Made by a program: the position numbers and the translations under genes. This document shows, in pieces, positions 34,844 through 43,358 of a stretch of DNA of 64,000 nt; within the stretch, counting starts at the first letter, position 1, and the number at the start of each line of letters is the position of its first letter. The notes under the pieces are model-generated. The model had not been told where the DNA came from. It did no database searches and worked only from the letters and a program-made list of their open reading frames with translations. Source of the stretch: CAVSMC01 sp963728935 (GTDB taxonomy: Bacteria > Pseudomonadota > Gammaproteobacteria > Burkholderiales > Casimicrobiaceae); assembly GCA_963728935.1 (NCBI GenBank), contig CAVSMC010000001.1, positions 62,001 through 126,000 of the forward strand, read 5' to 3'.

Positions 34844-35590
34844 TTAGGCGGCTTGTGCGAGTCCGACGGAGGGCGCATCCGGCTCGGCGGCGAGCGCAAG
34901 CCAGACGCAGCGCCCGGACGCCTCGCGCTGCAGCGCGTCGAGATACGCGGCATGCAGCGCGAGCTCCTCGGCGGACGGCTCGATGACGATCCGCGCGGCC
35001 TGCACGGACACCGCGCTGCCGATGGCCGCAGCGGCCGTCGCCATCGGCACCGAGATGTCGATCGTCAGCGAATCCTGGCCGCGCGTCATCGCGAGCCATA
35101 CTTCGGCCAGGAGCTGCGCGTCGACCAACGCGCCATGCAGCGTACGATGCCCGTAGTCGATGGTGAACCGCTCGCAGAGCGCGTCGAGGCTGTTGCGCTT
35201 GCCGGGAAACGTTTCGCGCGCGAGCGTGAGCGTGTCGACGAGACCCGCGTGCACCTCGGCGCACGTCGGCAACCCTGCGAGCGCGAGCTCGGCGTCGAGG
35301 AACGCGACGTCGAACGGCGCATTGTGGATCACCCATTCGGCGCCGCGCGCGAAGTCGATGAATTGGGCGGCAACATCGGCGAACTTCGGCCTGCCCTTGA
35401 GGTCGTCCCACGTCTTGCCGTGCACTTCGGTCGCCGCGAAATCGATCTCGCGCTCGGGGTCGACGTAGAAGTGCATGCTGCGGCCGGTCGCGCGGCGACT
35501 GACCACTTCGACCGCGGCGATCTCGATGATCCGATGGCCCTGCTTCGGGTCGAGCCCGGTTGTTTCGGTGTCGACGATGATCTGGCGCAT
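34844..35590 (-). CDS. dnaQ: DNA polymerase III epsilon subunit, 3'-5' proofreading exonuclease
   Basis: The 248 residues contain the DEDDh exonuclease motifs: ExoI IIVDTETTGLD (residues 4-14), ExoII IHNAPFDVAFLD, and ExoIII HGALVDAQLLAEVW with its catalytic His. After residue 185 comes the usual linker and C-terminal segment for polymerase-core contact. In many relatives rnhA is adjacent; here it is not. The gene shares its strand with the downstream ppk1-sixA pair. Upstream is a 298-base gap to the PP2C gene. Confidence 0.94.
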   Translation of the reverse strand: MRQIIVDTETTGLDPKQGHRIIEIAAVEVVSRRATGRSMHFYVDPEREIDFAATEVHGKTWDDLKGRPKFADVAAQFIDFARGAEWVIHNAPFDVAFLDAELALAGLPTCAEVHAGLVDTLTLARETFPGKRNSLDALCERFTIDYGHRTLHGALVDAQLLAEVWLAMTRGQDSLTIDISVPMATAAAAIGSAVSVQAARIVIEPSAEELALHAAYLDALQREASGRCVWLALAAEPDAPSVGLAQAA

Positions 35591-35831
35591 GCGCGAGCGC
35601 GGGACTCGGTTTGGCGGATTATGCGCGATTGAAGCGCGCCGCGAAACGGGTCGACCTCAAAGCCCGAGGAAACATCAGCTTAGCAAGAAGAACGCGAGCC
35701 GTTTCAACCCGGCGTCAAAGGGTCGTGACACTTCGGCTTGGCAAACAGAGCCGGGACGCCTTCGACTCGACGCCAAAGGGCAATCAGACATCGGCGCACA
35801 GGAAAGCGCTGGTTCAGCTACCGCGAAAGTT

Positions 35832-35864
35832 GAGCGTCGTCGAGCGCTTCATTCGACGACGCTC
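35832..35864 (-). terminator. Perfect 12-bp hairpin downstream of the PP2C gene
   Basis: Arms 35832-35843 and 35853-35864 (GAGCGTCGTCGA and its complement) enclose a 9-nt loop, 25 nt past the PP2C stop. On the minus strand the stem is followed by AACTTTC, a weak T-run. The rest of the 298-base dnaQ-PP2C gap shows no supported gene. Confidence 0.55.
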
Positions 35865-35888
35865 CAACGAGCCTCTCAACGCAGCGAG

Positions 35889-36806
35889 CTACCTACGATA
35901 TTTCTGGATGGTTGCCTGAATCTCGGAGATCGCCCGCTCGATCTCGTCGTCCGACAGATCGCGCTGCATGCCCTGGCGATCGGTGAGCGTAATGGTGCGG
36001 TCGATCTGCGTCTCGAACTCGCCGAGGTTGAGCGTCTCCGTGATCGTCGAAGCCTCGTCGGTGAGCGTTTCCGGACCCCAGCGCACGACGATCGTCGACA
36101 AGTTGTCGCCGTCCGGTCCGCCGCGCTTCTCCGCTTCCTGCATCATCTGCGGCGCCGACTTGAGAATCGGCGTCGACGTAAGCCAAGTGGCCATCTCCTG
36201 ATGATTGACCACGCTCCACAGGCCGTCGGTGCAGAGCACGAGCACGTCGCCGTTGCGAAGCGGCGTACGCTTCGACAGATCGATCACCGGGTCGACCAGG
36301 CCTCCGAGGCAACTGAAGATCTTGTTGCGGTCCGGATGCAGCGCGATTTCTTCGGCGCCGATGATGCCCTGGTCGACCAGGTACTGAACTTTCGAATGGT
36401 CCTTCGTCTGGCCGATGATCGCGCCTTGCCGATACAAGTAGAGGCGCGAATCGCCGACGTGCGCCCAGTACGCATGACCCGCCTGCACGATGCACGCGAC
36501 GCACGTCGTGCGCGGCGTCTCGAGCATCGAGAACTGGTTCGCGTACGAGCCGAGCGCCGCGTGTCCGCGCAGCATCGACTCCTGCAGGAACTTGAGCGGG
36601 TTCTTCAGCACGGGCTTCGCTTCCTGCTGGAACCGCTCGATGAAAAGACGCACGGCGATTTGCGCGGCGATCTCGCCGCCCGCGTGCCCGCCCATGCCGT
36701 CGGCAACGACGAGCAGCAGCGTGTCGCGGCTGTACGTGTACGCGATGCGGTCCTGGTTGACCTTGCGCGAGCCCTTGCGGCTTTCCTGGAAGATCGTGAA
36801 GCGCAT
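35889..36806 (-). CDS. PP2C-family protein serine/threonine phosphatase
   Basis: The 305 residues carry the PP2C metal-binding motifs in order: VNQDRIAY, LLVVADGMGGHAGGEIA, AHVGDSRLYLYR, LVLCTDGLW and GDNLSTIVVRW. A 60-residue C-terminal tail beyond the catalytic domain is acidic and helical. It should reverse phosphorylation by the kinase encoded 18 nt upstream; such kinase-phosphatase pairs are common in bacteria, including next to type VI secretion genes, but no T6SS gene is present here. The targets are unknown. Confidence 0.9.
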   Translation of the reverse strand: MRFTIFQESRKGSRKVNQDRIAYTYSRDTLLLVVADGMGGHAGGEIAAQIAVRLFIERFQQEAKPVLKNPLKFLQESMLRGHAALGSYANQFSMLETPRTTCVACIVQAGHAYWAHVGDSRLYLYRQGAIIGQTKDHSKVQYLVDQGIIGAEEIALHPDRNKIFSCLGGLVDPVIDLSKRTPLRNGDVLVLCTDGLWSVVNHQEMATWLTSTPILKSAPQMMQEAEKRGGPDGDNLSTIVVRWGPETLTDEASTITETLNLGEFETQIDRTITLTDRQGMQRDLSDDEIERAISEIQATIQKYRR

Positions 36807-36824
36807 CGACGGCGAGCAGCGTGG

Positions 36825-37763
36825 TTACGCCCGGCTCTCGCTGAAGAGCTTGCGCCGGAGACTATCGAGCAGCGTGAGCTTACGCCGCTTCGGCGGTATG
36901 TCGCGGATCGCCTTCTGCAACGCGAACACGCTCTGCGGCCGCTCCATCGGATCGAGCCGCAGGCACCAATCGATCACCTCGAGCAAGTTGTCCGAGTATT
37001 GACCGGACCAGATCTTCTTCGCCGACACGAGATGGTCCTCGGCGAGGCGCGCGTCGGCCGCTTGCGGCGCGAACGCCGCGAGGCAGGCGAACATGCTCGC
37101 GCCGGTGCCGTACACGTCGGTCCACGGGCCCAATCGATCGGGCTCGCGATACTGCTCGGGCGCGGCGAAGCCCGGTGTGTACATCGGCGCGAGCTTCGGC
37201 CGATTGGTCGTGAGCGTCTGCCGCGCGGCGCCGAAATCGAGCAGCACCGGGCTGCCGTCGGTGCGCAGGTAGATGTTGGCCGGCTTGATGTCCAGATGCA
37301 GCAGCTTGTGCGTGTGCACTTCGCGCAGGCCGTTCAGCAGATGCATGAACACGTGACGCACGAGGCGCTCGGACATCTGGTCCTGTCGCATCTGGATCTG
37401 CTGCTGCAGCGTGCGGCCGCGCTCGTAGCGCATCACCATGTACACCGTTTCGTTGGCGCGGAAGAAATTCAACACGCGCACGACGTTCGGGTGATTGATC
37501 TTCGCGAGCGCCCGGCCCTCCTCGAAGAAGCACTTCATGCCGTAGCGGAACGACGTCAGGTTTTCCGCCGACGACGCGCGAACGATGTCGCCCTCGGTGC
37601 GCAGCACGAGCGACGACGGCAGGTACTCTTTGATCGCGACCGGCGCGCCGGTCTCGTCGAACGCGCGATAGACGATCGAGAAGCCGCCGCGGCTGATCTG
37701 CCGGTCGATCCGGTAATTCAGCAGCTGATAACTGCCGGGCAGTGCTTGGTTGGTGACGGCCAT
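36825..37763 (-). CDS. Hanks-type serine/threonine protein kinase
   Basis: The 312 residues are a single kinase domain: glycine loop ISRGGFSIVYRA, catalytic Lys in VAIKEYLP, catalytic loop LLHLDIKPANIYL (Arg of HRD replaced by Leu), LLDFGAARQ and APEQY. A short basic C-terminus follows, without transmembrane or PASTA segments, so it is cytosolic. Loss of the HRD arginine means activation-loop phosphorylation is probably not needed. The ATG at 37763 starts MAVTNQALPGSYQLLNYRID; the frame is open further upstream but without family match. It is co-directional with the PP2C gene and divergent from yicC. Confidence 0.9.
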   Translation of the reverse strand: MAVTNQALPGSYQLLNYRIDRQISRGGFSIVYRAFDETGAPVAIKEYLPSSLVLRTEGDIVRASSAENLTSFRYGMKCFFEEGRALAKINHPNVVRVLNFFRANETVYMVMRYERGRTLQQQIQMRQDQMSERLVRHVFMHLLNGLREVHTHKLLHLDIKPANIYLRTDGSPVLLDFGAARQTLTTNRPKLAPMYTPGFAAPEQYREPDRLGPWTDVYGTGASMFACLAAFAPQAADARLAEDHLVSAKKIWSGQYSDNLLEVIDWCLRLDPMERPQSVFALQKAIRDIPPKRRKLTLLDSLRRKLFSESRA

Positions 37764-37834
37764 CGGTCGTGGGCGGTCTCGCGGTTCATCCGTAACACGG
37801 CCCGCAATTCGCGTGCCAACGACCGTTTCCGGCC

Positions 37835-37863
37835 TTGCGTCGTGGGGGGATAACGCATACATT
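37835..37863 (+). promoter_or_regulatory. Candidate sigma-70 promoter for yicC-gmk-rpoZ-spoT
   Basis: TTGCGT (37835-37840) and TACATT (37858-37863) are separated by exactly 17 nt in the 210-base divergent region between the kinase gene and yicC. Each matches the consensus at four of six positions or fewer. Use would give a leader of about 100 nt before the yicC ATG. Confidence 0.35.
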
Positions 37864-37973
37864 CTCGGCAAGCGCGCGCCCAAAGTAAAGAAATCTGCTC
37901 CAATCGCCGCCGAAGTGCGCATTTCGCGCGCGAACACCGACGTCCGACGTCGCAGAACAAGCACGAGATCCCG

Positions 37974-38840
37974 ATGATTCTCAGCATGACCGGCTTCGCA
38001 GCCGTTGCCGCCGATCTGCCCGGAATCACTCTCAACGTCGAGATTCGCGCGGTCAACCATCGCTATCTCGATCTGCAGATCCGGCTGCCGGACGAGCTTC
38101 GAGCGCTCGAATCGTCGCTGCGCGAGCAAATCGCGGCGGCGCTGTCGCGCGGCAAGGTCGAATGCCGCGTGCTCGTCGTGCGAACGGCACCTGGCGCCGC
38201 GGGCCTCGCCGTCGACGAAGCACGCGTCGGGCAGATCGTTGCCGCGGCTGCCGCTGTCCGGCGTGTCGTGCCCGATTGCGCGCCGCTCACGATCTCAGAA
38301 ATCCTGCGCTGGCCGGGAGTCCTGATCGAAACGGCGGTCCCGCCCGACGTGCTCGCCGAGCGCGTTTCGAGCCTCGTCGCGCAGGCGCTGCACGAGTTGA
38401 GCGCGTCGCGTGCCCGCGAAGGCGCGAAGCTCGCCCAAATGCTCGAGCAGCGATGCGCGGGCATCGAGGCGCAGGTCGCGCGGGTCGCGCCTCGAGTACC
38501 GGCGATTCACGCCGCCTACGTTGAGAAGCTGTCGAACCGGCTTCGCGAGGCGGGGCTCGATCCCGATCAGGACCGCCTCAAGCAGGAGCTCGCGCTGTTC
38601 GCAACGAAGGTCGACGTCGCCGAGGAAGTCTCGCGCCTTTCGACGCACGTGGCCGAGGTGCGGCGCGTGCTCGCGGCCGGCGGCAGCGCCGGCAAGCGCC
38701 TCGATTTTCTGATGCAGGAGCTGCATCGCGAAGCCAACACGCTCGGCTCGAAGTCGGTCGACGCCGAGCTTTCGCATGCATCGCTCGAGTTGAAGGTGCT
38801 GATCGAGCAAATGCGCGAGCAGGTGCAGAACCTCGAATGA
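37974..38840 (+). CDS. yicC: YicC family endoribonuclease
   Basis: The 288 residues match the YicC family end to end: MILSMTGFAA start, VEIRAVNHRYLDLQIRLP, SRGKVECRV, and the C-terminal domain LKQELALFATKVDVAEEVSRL ... GKRLDFLMQELHREANTLGSK (metal-binding DUF1732 part). E. coli YicC is an endoribonuclease connected to degradation of the small RNA RyhB. Its stop codon overlaps the gmk start by 4 nt (ATGA), so the two are translationally coupled, as in many proteobacteria. Confidence 0.94.
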   Translation: MILSMTGFAAVAADLPGITLNVEIRAVNHRYLDLQIRLPDELRALESSLREQIAAALSRGKVECRVLVVRTAPGAAGLAVDEARVGQIVAAAAAVRRVVPDCAPLTISEILRWPGVLIETAVPPDVLAERVSSLVAQALHELSASRAREGAKLAQMLEQRCAGIEAQVARVAPRVPAIHAAYVEKLSNRLREAGLDPDQDRLKQELALFATKVDVAEEVSRLSTHVAEVRRVLAAGGSAGKRLDFLMQELHREANTLGSKSVDAELSHASLELKVLIEQMREQVQNLE

Positions 38841-39481
38841 CGTCCGACGCCCCCGCACGCGCGCCCGCAGGCAACCTGTTCGTCGTTGCCGCGCCTTCCG
38901 GCGGCGGCAAGACGAGCTTGGTCCGCGAGCTCTTGAAACGCGAGCCCGGCATCCGGCTATCCGTCTCGTTCACGACGCGACCGCCGCGGCCGGGGGAAAT
39001 CGACGGCGTCGATTACTGCTTCGTCGACGAGCCGACGTTCAAGGCGCGGCGCGACGCCGGCGAATTCCTCGAGCACGCGTACGTCCACGGCAACTGGTAC
39101 GCGACTTCGGCGCTCTGGCTGCGAAGCCAGATCGATCAGGGGCATGACGTGCTGCTCGAGATCGACTGGCAGGGCGCCGTGCAGGTGCGCCGACTGATCC
39201 CGGACGCGATCGAGATCTTCATCCTGCCACCGTCGATGGACGTGCTGAAGGAACGGCTGCACAACCGTGGCCAGGACGCGCCCGACGTGATCGACCACCG
39301 GCTAGACAACGCGCAGGACGAAATGCGCCACTGCGGAGACTTCGACTATGTTATTATCAATCAAGACTTTGCATCGGCGGTCGACGACCTCGCCGCAATC
39401 GTTCGGGCAAGCCGTCTTCGTGCCGAGCGCCAGCTCGCGCGGCACCGGGCACTGCTCGACGCATTGCTTGCGCCCGACTGA
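38837..39481 (+). CDS. gmk: Guanylate kinase
   Basis: Phosphorylates GMP to GDP. The 214 residues have the P-loop VVAAPSGGGKTSLVREL, the GMP-binding block LSVSFTTRPPRPGEIDGVDYCF, EHAYVHGNWYAT, LEIDWQGAVQVR and IFILPPS. The ATG overlaps the yicC stop. Together with rpoZ and spoT downstream it forms the guanine-nucleotide/(p)ppGpp gene group familiar from gamma- and betaproteobacteria. Confidence 0.96.
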   Translation: MTSDAPARAPAGNLFVVAAPSGGGKTSLVRELLKREPGIRLSVSFTTRPPRPGEIDGVDYCFVDEPTFKARRDAGEFLEHAYVHGNWYATSALWLRSQIDQGHDVLLEIDWQGAVQVRRLIPDAIEIFILPPSMDVLKERLHNRGQDAPDVIDHRLDNAQDEMRHCGDFDYVIINQDFASAVDDLAAIVRASRLRAERQLARHRALLDALLAPD

Positions 39482-39539
39482 CTGTGCTGGGCCGGCATGA
39501 GTCGCTGTTCGTACCCTACAATCGAACCGGAAGGACGCC

Positions 39540-39746
39540 ATGGCACGGATTACCATTGACGACTGTCTCGCGCGAATCCCCAATCGCTTCGAGTTGACGC
39601 TCGCCGCGACCAACCGCGCGCGTCAGATTTCAGCCGGCTCGTCTCCGATGCTCGACGCCGACCGCGACAAGCCGACCGTCATCGCGTTGCGCGAGATCGC
39701 TGCCGGCAAAGTCGGGATCGAGATGCTGCTGAAGACGCAGAGCTAA
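39540..39746 (+). CDS. rpoZ: RNA polymerase omega subunit
   Basis: The 68-residue protein starts MARITIDDCLARIPNRFELT, continues ATNRARQI, and has the C-terminal KPTVIALREIAAGKVG of omega subunits. It stabilises the beta' subunit and forms part of one ppGpp site. The site GGAAGGACGCC precedes the ATG. A TACAAT hexamer at 39517-39522 lies too close to the ribosome-binding site to be a convincing promoter, so transcription probably comes through from gmk. Confidence 0.95.
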   Translation: MARITIDDCLARIPNRFELTLAATNRARQISAGSSPMLDADRDKPTVIALREIAAGKVGIEMLLKTQS

Positions 39747-39790
39747 GAGGTCGCGGCGCCGCGGCCCGCGAGGACGCGGCGCCCCCATCG

Positions 39791-41917
39791 ATGTCGGAGA
39801 TCGCCGAGTTCACGCGCCACCTCGGCAATTACCTGCCGGGCTCCGACGTCGCGCTCGTCGAGCGCGCGTTCCACTTCTCGGACTCCGCGCATCGCGGCCA
39901 GTTCCGCAAGTCGGGCGAGCCTTACATCACGCATCCGCTCGCGGTCGCGAGCATCCTGTCGCAATGGCGCCTCGACGCGCAGGGGCTCGCCGCCGCGTTG
40001 CTGCACGACGTGATGGAAGACACCACCGTCACCAAGGGCGAGATCGAGAACTCGTTCGGCAAGCCGGTCGCCGACATGGTCGACGGCGTGTCGAAGCTCG
40101 ACCAGATCGAATTCACGTCGCGCGAGGAGGCGCAGGCGGAGAGCTTCCGCAAGATGCTGCTCGCGATGGCGCAGGACGTGCGCGTCATCCTGATCAAGCT
40201 CGCAGACCGCTTGCACAACATGCGCACGCTCGACGCGATGGCGCCCGCGCACCGGCGTCGGATCGCGCGCGAGACGCTCGACATCTACGCGCCGATCGCG
40301 AACCGCCTCGGCTTGAACGCGCTCTACCTCGAGCTTCAGGATCTCGCGTTCAAGCATCTCTATCCGCTGCGCTATCGCGTTCTCGCCGGCTCGATCAAGT
40401 CGGCGCGCGGCAATCGGCGCGAAGTGATGAACCGGCTGCTCGACGTGATCCGCGAAGGCTTCGCCAAAGCGGGCATTCACGCGTCGGTGTCGGGACGCGA
40501 GAAGACGATCTACTCGGTGTACAAGAAGATGCGCGAGAAACGCTACACGTTCTCGCAGGTGTTCGACATCTACGGCGTGCGCGTGCTCGTTCCCGACGCG
40601 ACCGCATGCTACGGCGCGCTCGGCGTGCTGCACAGCCTCTACAAACCGATTCCCGGCAAGTTCAAGGACTACATCGCGATTCCGAAGGCGAACGGCTACC
40701 AGTCGCTGCATACCACGCTGTTCGGGCCGTTCGGCACGCCACTCGAAGCGCAGATCCGAACGCACGACATGCACCGCATCGCCGAGGCAGGCGTCGCCGC
40801 GCACTGGCTGTACAAGGCGGGCGGGCAGCTCGACCTCGCCGAGGCGCAGCAGCAGACGCATCGCTGGCTGCAGAGTCTGCTCGAGATCCAGTCCGAGTCG
40901 CGCGACTCCAGGGAATTTCTCGAGCACATCAAGGGCGACCTCTTCCCCGACGAGATCTACGTGTTCACGCCGAAAGGCAAGATCATGGCGTTGCCGCGCG
41001 GGGCAACGGCCGTCGACTTCGCCTACGCCGTGCACACCGACATCGGCCATCACTGCGTCGCCGCGCGCATCAACTACGAGCAGATGCCGCTTCGCACGGA
41101 GCTCAAGAACGGCGACCAGGTCGAGATCCTCACGTCGCCGACCGCACGTCCGAACCCATCTTGGCTGTCGTTCGTCGCGACCGGCAAGGCGCGCTCGCGG
41201 ATCCGTCACTTTCTGAAGGGCTTGCAGCAGAAGGAGTCGGCGGCACTCGGCGAGCGGATGCTGGGGCAGGCGCTCGCGACGTTCAAGGTCGAGCCGGAGT
41301 CGATCTCGTGGGATCGATGGGAAGCGCTGCAGAAGGAGTTCGGCACGAAGAGCCAGCTCGAGATCCTCGCCGACATCGGACTCGGCAAGCGGCTGTCGTT
41401 CGCCGTTGCGCAGGCGCTCACGCGGCCCGCCATCAAGGAAGAGAGCGCGCCGACGGCACCGGCGAAGCCCTCGGCGCTGTCACTGCGAGGCGTCGAAGGC
41501 GTTGCGATTCAATACGCGAAATGCTGCCGGCCCGTGCCGGGCGACGCGATCGTCGGTCAGTTTCGCAAGGGCCAGGGGCTCGTCGTGCACACGCGCGAGT
41601 GCGTGACGCTGAAAAAGCAGCGTGTCGACCCCGAGCAGCTGATCGACGTCGAATGGTCGTCGGACGTACAAGGCGTATTCGACGCCGGCGTGCGGCTGCT
41701 CGTCGCCGATCGCAAGGGTCTTCTCGCCGACCTCGCGACCGCGATCGCGGACGCCGACGCGAACATCGACAACGTCTCGATGGAGCGTCCCGACGGCGGC
41801 GAAGTGCTGGCGATGTTCTTCAGCGTGCAGGTGCGCGATCGGCGCCACCTCGCCGGCGTGATGCGCGGGTTGAAGCGCGTGCCGGACGTGCGGCGGATTT
41901 ATCGCGCGAGAACGTAG
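39791..41917 (+). CDS. spoT: Bifunctional (p)ppGpp synthetase/hydrolase (RelA/SpoT family)
   Basis: Makes and degrades the stringent-response alarmone. The 708 residues contain an HD hydrolase domain (HRGQFRKSGEPYITHP; LLHDVMEDT near 75; IKLADRLHNMRTL), a synthetase domain (GREKTIYSVYKKM, DIYGVRVLV, KDYIAIPKANGYQSLHTT), a TGS domain near 390-455 (YVFTPKGKIMALPRGATAVD), a zinc-finger-like YAKCCRPVPGD stretch and a C-terminal ACT domain (about 634-708). The intact HD motif marks it as SpoT/Rel type rather than hydrolase-dead RelA. It ends at a REP doublet that separates it from the convergent amt. Confidence 0.95.
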   Translation: MSEIAEFTRHLGNYLPGSDVALVERAFHFSDSAHRGQFRKSGEPYITHPLAVASILSQWRLDAQGLAAALLHDVMEDTTVTKGEIENSFGKPVADMVDGVSKLDQIEFTSREEAQAESFRKMLLAMAQDVRVILIKLADRLHNMRTLDAMAPAHRRRIARETLDIYAPIANRLGLNALYLELQDLAFKHLYPLRYRVLAGSIKSARGNRREVMNRLLDVIREGFAKAGIHASVSGREKTIYSVYKKMREKRYTFSQVFDIYGVRVLVPDATACYGALGVLHSLYKPIPGKFKDYIAIPKANGYQSLHTTLFGPFGTPLEAQIRTHDMHRIAEAGVAAHWLYKAGGQLDLAEAQQQTHRWLQSLLEIQSESRDSREFLEHIKGDLFPDEIYVFTPKGKIMALPRGATAVDFAYAVHTDIGHHCVAARINYEQMPLRTELKNGDQVEILTSPTARPNPSWLSFVATGKARSRIRHFLKGLQQKESAALGERMLGQALATFKVEPESISWDRWEALQKEFGTKSQLEILADIGLGKRLSFAVAQALTRPAIKEESAPTAPAKPSALSLRGVEGVAIQYAKCCRPVPGDAIVGQFRKGQGLVVHTRECVTLKKQRVDPEQLIDVEWSSDVQGVFDAGVRLLVADRKGLLADLATAIADADANIDNVSMERPDGGEVLAMFFSVQVRDRRHLAGVMRGLKRVPDVRRIYRART

Positions 41918-41924
41918 GCATGCC

Positions 41925-42000
41925 GTCATTCCCGCGCACGCGGGAATCCGGCGTCTTGCGACGAAAGCCGCTGGGTCCCCGCGCACGCGGGGACGACGGC
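41925..42000. repeat. Paired CCCGCG hairpins (REP-type doublet), copy 1
   Basis: Two hairpins face each other: 41928-41947 (ATTCCCGCG-CA-CGCGGGAAT) and 41975-41994 (GTCCCCGCG-CA-CGCGGGGAC), 27 nt apart. Reading across, the DNA has the 'CATTCCCGCG..GCGGGAATCC..' look of intergenic repeats widespread in proteobacteria. It exactly fills the gap between the convergent spoT and amt stops and may act as a bidirectional transcript end. A second, differently ordered copy is at 55138-55232. Confidence 0.8.
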
Positions 42001-42001
42001 T

Positions 42002-43204
42002 CTACCAGATAGGGTCGCGCTCCGGCGTCGCCGAGATCCGGTGAACGGTGAGGTCGGCGCCGTTGAACTCCTGCTCCGGATCGAGCCGCAATCCGACGGA
42101 TGCCTTGAGGACGCCATAGACGATCGCCGCGCCCGCGACGGCGATCACGACGCCGAGTGCGGTTCCGAGAACTTGCGACGCGAACGCAACGCCGCCCAAC
42201 CCGCCCAACGCGCTGCTGCCGAAGATGCCCGCAGCTATGCCGCCCCACGTTCCGCAGATGCCGTGCAACGGCCAGACGCCGAGCACATCGTCGATGCGCA
42301 GCCGGTTTTGGGTGAGCGTGAACATCCAGACGAACAGGCCGCCTGCAACCGCGCCGGTGGCGAGCGCGCCGATCGGATGCATGACGTCCGAACCCGCGCA
42401 GATCGCGACGAGACCGGCGAGCGGGCCGTTGTGCACGAAGCCCGGATCGTTGCGGCCGGCGATGAACGCGGCAAGCGTTCCGCCGGCCATCGCGAGCAAT
42501 GAGTTCATCGCGACCAATCCGGAGACCTTGTCGATCGTCTGCGCGCTCATCACGTTGAAGCCGAACCAGCCGACCGACAGCACCCACGCGCCCAGCGCGA
42601 GGAACGGTATCGACGATGGCGGATGCGCGGCGATCCCGCCATCCTTCGCGTAGCGGCCGCGCCGCGCACCGAGCAGCAGCACCGCGACAAGTCCGATCCA
42701 GCCGCCGACCGCGTGCACGACGACGCTGCCGGCGAAATCGTGGAACTCGGCGCCGAACGCCGCCTTCAGCCATGCCTGGATGCCGAAGTGCTGGTTCCAT
42801 GCGATGCCTTCGAAAGTCGGGTACACGAATCCGACGAGCGCGAAGGTCGCTGCGAGCTGCGGATTGAACTTCGCACGCTCGGCGATACCGCCCGACACGA
42901 TGGCCGGAATCGCGGCGGCGAACGTGAGCAGGAAGAAGAAGCGGACGAGCTCGTAGCCGCTCTTCTGCGCGAGCGTTTCCGCGCCGGAGAAGAACGACGC
43001 GCCGTACGCTACGGTAAAGCCGATGAAGAAATAAGCGATCGTCGACATCGCGAAATCGACGAGGATCTTCACCAGCGCGTTCACCTGGTTCTTCTTGCGC
43101 ACCGTGCCGAGCTCGAGGAACGCGAACCCTGCGTGCATCGCGAGCACCAGAATCGCGCCGAGTAGGATGAACAGCGTATCGGTGCTGGTCTTCAGTGCCT
43201 CCAT
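42002..43204 (-). CDS. amt: Ammonium transporter, Amt family
   Basis: The 400 residues give about eleven transmembrane helices, without an N-terminal signal peptide (MEALKTSTDTLFILLGAILV). The two pore histidines are visible in DFAGSVVVHAVGGWIGL and DVLGVWPLHGICGTWGG. Other family marks are LEERGTVRKKN-like FLELGTVRKKNQVNAL and SGGIAERAKF. The short C-terminus (DPEQEFNGADLTVHRISATPER) resembles the GlnK-contact tail, but no glnK/glnB gene is adjacent. GAAGGGGGGATC precedes the ATG. Dispersed repeat copy B lies in the leader, 26 nt upstream. Confidence 0.94.
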   Translation of the reverse strand: MEALKTSTDTLFILLGAILVLAMHAGFAFLELGTVRKKNQVNALVKILVDFAMSTIAYFFIGFTVAYGASFFSGAETLAQKSGYELVRFFFLLTFAAAIPAIVSGGIAERAKFNPQLAATFALVGFVYPTFEGIAWNQHFGIQAWLKAAFGAEFHDFAGSVVVHAVGGWIGLVAVLLLGARRGRYAKDGGIAAHPPSSIPFLALGAWVLSVGWFGFNVMSAQTIDKVSGLVAMNSLLAMAGGTLAAFIAGRNDPGFVHNGPLAGLVAICAGSDVMHPIGALATGAVAGGLFVWMFTLTQNRLRIDDVLGVWPLHGICGTWGGIAAGIFGSSALGGLGGVAFASQVLGTALGVVIAVAGAAIVYGVLKASVGLRLDPEQEFNGADLTVHRISATPERDPIW

Positions 43205-43229
43205 GATCCCCCCTTCGTTCTTGTCGCCC

Positions 43230-43303
43230 TCCGGCGGCGACTCGCACTTGCTCGTACGGGCTCGGCGCTACGCGCCCCGAGCCGACCTCGCTGCTCACGC
43301 CGC
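43230..43303. repeat. Dispersed 69-bp repeat, copy B
   Basis: 43235-43303 is identical to copy A (393-461) at 64 of 69 positions. The hairpin is conserved: GGCTC/GAGCC, 2-nt bulge, GGCGC/GCGCC, 3-nt loop. It lies between the grxD terminator and amt, within the likely amt leader. No gene stop falls in this copy, unlike copies A and C, although the TGA is present at the same position (43295-43297). Confidence 0.8.
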
Positions 43304-43310
43304 CATGTGA

Positions 43311-43335
43311 AACGGGCCGCTCGCAGCGGCCCGTT
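43311..43335 (-). terminator. Intrinsic terminator after grxD
   Basis: Perfect 10-bp GC-rich stem (AACGGGCCGC at 43311-43320, its complement at 43326-43335) with a 5-nt loop, 23 nt beyond the grxD stop. A short T-run (TTTCA) follows on the minus strand. Confidence 0.7.
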
Positions 43336-43358
43336 TCTAGCTCAAGCGGTGCGCTTCA

